From Trichostrongylus colubriformis (lineage: Eukaryota > Nematoda > Chromadorea > Rhabditida > Trichostrongylidae), in NCBI GenBank assembly GCA_963978905.1, contig OZ022258.1, positions 48,096,591 through 48,160,590 on the forward strand: 64,000 nt of DNA, in the 5' to 3' direction. The notes below the pieces were generated by a model. The model was not told where the DNA came from. It ran no database searches and saw nothing but the letters and a program-made list of their open reading frames with translations. Positions 61,701 through 64,000 of the stretch are shown here, piece by piece (position 1 is the first letter of the stretch; every line of letters begins with the position of its first letter). The position numbers and the translations under genes were made by a program.

Positions 61701-62657
61701 GGCATCAAACGAACATCTGAACGACACCCTGTACGATGGTCAGACTCTTTCAGTAGAGCCCTGCGCGAAGGATGTGAGGCTGCGTGTCGCTGGAACCATG
61801 ACCTCCATGCAACATTCTGCCTCGCGACAAGGAACGTTGCTGGCGGCTGCCGAGACTCTCGTTGGATAATGAGACAGCTGTATCAGTTGACCGGCGGAAT
61901 GGCACATTTGACTACTGTGATCGAGCAACTGCGTCACCGAGTATGAATGAACTTTATTCAGATACGGAAGTGATATACGTTTCAATACTCATTCTTTGCT
62001 GTCAGTGGTTTGCCCAGTTATTTGTTCTACTTGCGCTGTCACTTATTCATTTTATTGCTATATTTTTCCCTTCTCAATTTCGGACCATCTCAGCAAAGAG
62101 CATTTACGTGGTCAACTTGATAATTATCGCTATCGGCATTTTTCTTTCGAGTGAGTGCTTTTGAAACCATCAGGAAGTTTTCTAGAGCTTTTTTGCTTCG
62201 CTGGCCTTCTTGCATAAGTTTAATAAATACCATGGAAATTTGGTAGGTGTGAACGGTGGGCATGAGAAGAATGTTAAACGATTTTACTCGCCGAATTCCA
62301 CGATATACAAAAGTTGCTTTTCAGTCCCCTTACTAACACCATATTGCGGTTTCGCATACAACCCGCGAGGACACTACTGGAGCTTCGATATGAGCAAACC
62401 ATATACTTATATATACAAGAGCTTTAACAATCTTCTACAGGTTCGTGAAAAATGTGAATATGCAACCATAAAAAATCAACAATACCTCCAATTGATCCTT
62501 GTTTCTCTTACCCCTTCTTTACCTATCGCTTTTTTTATTTCGAATTCAGATAGTCTGCGTAGTAGCTGTAGTATTGGTTGACATCATTATTATATGGAAA
62601 ATTTATCAGCTACGTAGCAGTTCGAACAGAAACACTTTCAAGTCAACGATCACAGCG
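58782..62657 (+). CDS. Serpentine chemoreceptor, Srx-like 7TM GPCR (copy 4, 3' incomplete)
   Basis: Four exons: 58782-59004, 61962-62150, 62325-62440 and 62550-62657, with lengths 223, 189, 116 and 108 and the same phases as copy 3. Landmarks: LNTAIITMDILIIFVAVRTG; QWFAQLFVLLALSLIHFIAI then PSQFRTIS; PYCGFAYNPRGHYWSFDMSK; VDIIIIWKIYQLRSS. ATG lies 7 bases after CGTTTCAG. Intron 1 is 2.96 kb, against 0.37 kb in copy 3, because of a Tc1-like palindrome and an RTE fragment. Exons 5 and 6 were not found before the window end; an LTR element begins 273 bases after exon 4. Either they lie beyond 64000 or the gene is truncated. Confidence 0.78.
59227..60752. mobile_element. Tc1-like foldback element in receptor intron
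   Basis: CAGTGCTCTGCATAATTATA at 59227 and its inverse ending at 60752, flanked by TA. The two arms (about 650 bases each, 225-base spacer) are inverted copies of the same transposon half. In the right arm the plus strand reads FMQVNGPSH, where Tc1-like transposases have FMQDN.P.H, and later LMEDCLGFYGGK. A second end-like motif (TCTGCAAAATTATACAGCC) lies about 190 bases inside each arm. Inactive. Confidence 0.75.
60850..61868 (+). mobile_element. RTE-type LINE fragment, reverse transcriptase part
   Basis: The plus strand contains SVETEAVIEALDKKGVPTQY, RQGDTISF, NVI*QLE, LTRNGTNIT and LASKLSRRKQVAWVAF, then AEKHAVSVIQRTIEKTT. This is the order of an RTE reverse transcriptase C-terminal half. 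The segment that should hold the F/YADD catalytic motif is deleted, and several stops occur. It lies within intron 1 of receptor copy 4. Confidence 0.7.
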
Positions 62658-62930
62658 GTAGGGGCTTTACAAAGCTCGCTCCCAAGTCTTCTCATCACTG
62701 CTTTTCTGAGACAGAATTTTGACGATATCTGCGCGTGGCTGTAGTGGAAAAATGCTTCTACGCTTCCACTGCTCCGAAGCCTCTCGGCGAAAGTATATGA
62801 AATGTGTAGATTTGAAGTGACTTACTGAGTGCTCCGACTCTGAGTTTGCGACGAAACCAAAACTGCTTTCAAGACTATTAGGGAAGAAGTGAAGGAGAGA
62901 AAGAAGACAAAGGTCAAACTTGGGCGGCTC

Positions 62931-63357
62931 TAAAGTCGACTGCACTATATGTAGTTCTTGCCACGCGGGTCCTTATGCGTGTCGACCTCAAACTTGGGTA
63001 ATTAAACTTTATTACATAAATGTGAGAATAACAAAATTATATATTCAACGAAATGGCAAATAAAATAATACAACAATGATATATAAAATAAGCTTAAGCC
63101 TAAAATACTAAAAAGACGATTCTTATAGTGCTCGTGCCTATTGTGCAGAATCGATGAATCTGAAATGAAACAAATGAGACTAAACATAAAAAGAAAGAGA
63201 TGGAGAAAAACTGAGCGAGCTCGTCGTGAGCTGCTTTTATACAGTCCTTTCATCTGATATCAAAGGAATTCTATGGGAACTTTAAAATAAAGCCTAAGGC
63301 ATTAAATAAGATAATGCATCTAATATGTAAGCATCTTCTCAGCCGTTGCAAACACAT
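62931..63357 (-). repeat. 3' LTR
   Basis: Minus-strand order: a possible TG start at about 63357 (inferred), TATAAAAG at 63241-63234, AATAAA at 63013-63008, end GTCGACTTTA at 62931. This is normal U3-R-U5 order. The outer boundary cannot be fixed because only 135 bases of the other LTR are in the window. Confidence 0.6.
63234..63241 (-). promoter_or_regulatory. LTR TATA box
   Basis: TATAAAAG on the minus strand, about 220 bases upstream of the LTR's AATAAA signal. Confidence 0.55.
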
Positions 63358-63434
63358 GAGTCATTCATACAGTATCCTGAGAACAAGAGAAAGATACTGA
63401 CCAAAGTTCAGTATACTCCGGCCCAGCGATGGCG

Positions 63435-63771
63435 TCACAGGTCATCCGTGTTGTCCGGGTGCGGTCGCACTGTTGGCTTATCTGTAGATCTCCGTGGCGA
63501 ATCGCTTCGACGCTCTCGTGCGTCTGGGGATCTCTCCGTCCTGACACTATTCAATACCATTGAACAGGCATCGATTACAGTCTTAAGCTCCCTTCGGCGC
63601 TTCAGCTTGTTCTCGAACTCTTCTGGTCTTCCACAGATACTGCCGTGATGGTCATAGGTGCCGCGGTAGTTCGCTGACTTACAGTAGAAACACTGCTGTT
63701 TCCTTATGCATCCTTGTGAAGAATGAAATTCCAAACAAATCATGCATCTGTTTTCCGCTCTCAATAGCTCG
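63435..63771 (-). pseudogene. Gag zinc-knuckle fragment, BEL/Pao-like
   Basis: The minus strand reads ERIELLRAENRCMICLEFH, then CFYCKS and DHHGSIC: two Cys-x2-Cys...His/Cys knuckles with the spacing seen in BEL/Pao Gag. The tail is charged (LKRRRELK; RERRSDSPRR) and ends at 63435. The N-terminal capsid part is missing; the tRNA sequence sits about 20 bases before the knuckles. Confidence 0.6.
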
Positions 63772-63789
63772 ATTCTTTCGGATGCGGCG

Positions 63790-63863
63790 CTTTCGGTGGT
63801 TCAGTGGTAGAATGCTCGCCTGCCACGCGGGCGGCCCGGGTTCGATTCCCGGCCGATGCACCA
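63790..63863 (+). tRNA. tRNA-Gly(GCC) sequence with genomic CCA, inside the LTR element
   Basis: 71 bases match a standard eukaryotic tRNA-Gly(GCC): D arm, anticodon GCC at 63822-63824, variable and T arms with GGTTCGATTCC. CCA follows at 63861-63863. Bases 1-3 of the acceptor stem are CTT instead of GCA, so the top of the stem does not pair. Genomic CCA is not expected in a eukaryotic tRNA gene but is expected at a retroelement primer-binding site, whose TGG begins here on the minus strand. It is probably a copied primer and not a functional tRNA gene, although both Pol III boxes are intact. No T4 run follows. Confidence 0.75.
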
Positions 63864-63865
63864 CT

Positions 63866-64000
63866 TAAAGTCGACTGCACTATATGTAGTTCTTGCCACG
63901 CGGGTCCTTATGCGTGTCGACCTCAAACTTGGGTAATTAAACTTTATTACATAAATGTGAGAATAACAAAATTATATATTTAACGAAATGGCAAATAAAA
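63866..64000 (-). repeat. 5' LTR, partial (U5 end)
   Basis: Matches 62931-63065 with one mismatch (63981 versus 63046). On the element strand it ends GTCGACTTTA two bases before the TGG of the primer site. It contains CCCGCGTGGCA, complementary to the tRNA-Gly anticodon arm. Confidence 0.75.

Larger units (their letters stand above)
62931..64000 (-). mobile_element. Compact BEL/Pao-like LTR retrotransposon (5' LTR runs off the window)
   Basis: The element reads on the minus strand. A direct repeat, 62931-63065 and 63866-64000 (offset 935 bases, one mismatch in the 135 bases visible), forms the LTRs. Between them are a tRNA-Gly-derived primer site (63790-63863) and a short Gag zinc-knuckle frame (63771-63435). 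There is no protease, reverse transcriptase or integrase. The internal region is only about 0.5 kb, so it is non-autonomous. Near-identity of the LTRs implies a recent insertion. Confidence 0.7.

Noticed and set aside
61387..61869. 160-aa frame as a host gene
   Set aside because: It reads as the C-terminal half of an RTE reverse transcriptase.

Overview
The window looks like chromosomal DNA of a rhabditid (clade V) nematode, most likely a strongylid such as a hookworm. The evidence is: short exons with GT-AG introns and TTTCAG-type acceptors; start codons lying 0-7 bases after such an acceptor, as expected for spliced-leader trans-splicing; a cluster of nematode-specific serpentine chemoreceptor genes; and many degenerate mariner, Tc1-like, RTE-type LINE, PIF/Harbinger-type and BEL/Pao-type elements. 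Host genes are sparse and intron-rich. Most of the window is intron or intergenic DNA filled with nested, mostly dead transposable elements.

Layout. 0-2.1 kb: an immunoglobulin-domain gene on the minus strand, plus the 3' end of a plus-strand paralogue at the left edge. 3.3 kb: a broken exon copy of the secreted-protein gene found at 38-43 kb. 5.5-10 kb: a complete six-exon serpentine receptor gene (minus), whose fourth intron holds a large inverted-repeat element interrupted by a mariner. 10-19 kb: no confident host gene; an RTE-type LINE in pieces, a TA-flanked element and a mariner copy. 19.2-25.6 kb: a second complete receptor gene (minus) with a 4.9-kb intron. 25.8-35.1 kb: a mariner landscape, including a three-deep nest and a receptor remnant cut by an inverted-repeat element. 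35.9-43.2 kb: a small secreted-protein gene whose intron carries a 3-kb foldback element. 43.3-45.8 kb: palindromic MITEs, a long hairpin and two orphan exons. 47.3-50.3 kb: a complete receptor gene (plus). 52-58 kb: more mariner debris, the terminal exons of an Ig-transmembrane gene and a PIF/Harbinger-like transposase scrap. 58.8-62.7 kb: a fourth receptor gene, incomplete at its 3' end, with a Tc1-like palindrome and an RTE fragment in its first intron. 62.9-64.0 kb: a compact LTR retrotransposon.

The four receptor genes share six-exon architecture, intron phases and nearly identical exon lengths (exon 3 is 116 bases in all four), so they are tandem and inverted duplicates of one ancestor. 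Their size differences come almost entirely from transposon insertions in introns.

The most unusual object is the LTR element at the right edge. Where a normal element has an 18-base primer-binding site, it carries a near-complete tRNA-Gly(GCC) with its 3' CCA, read as antisense relative to the element. Its U5 also contains an 11-base block complementary to the anticodon arm of that same tRNA. All names are assigned by reading motifs, not by database search, so class-level calls are firmer than family-level ones.
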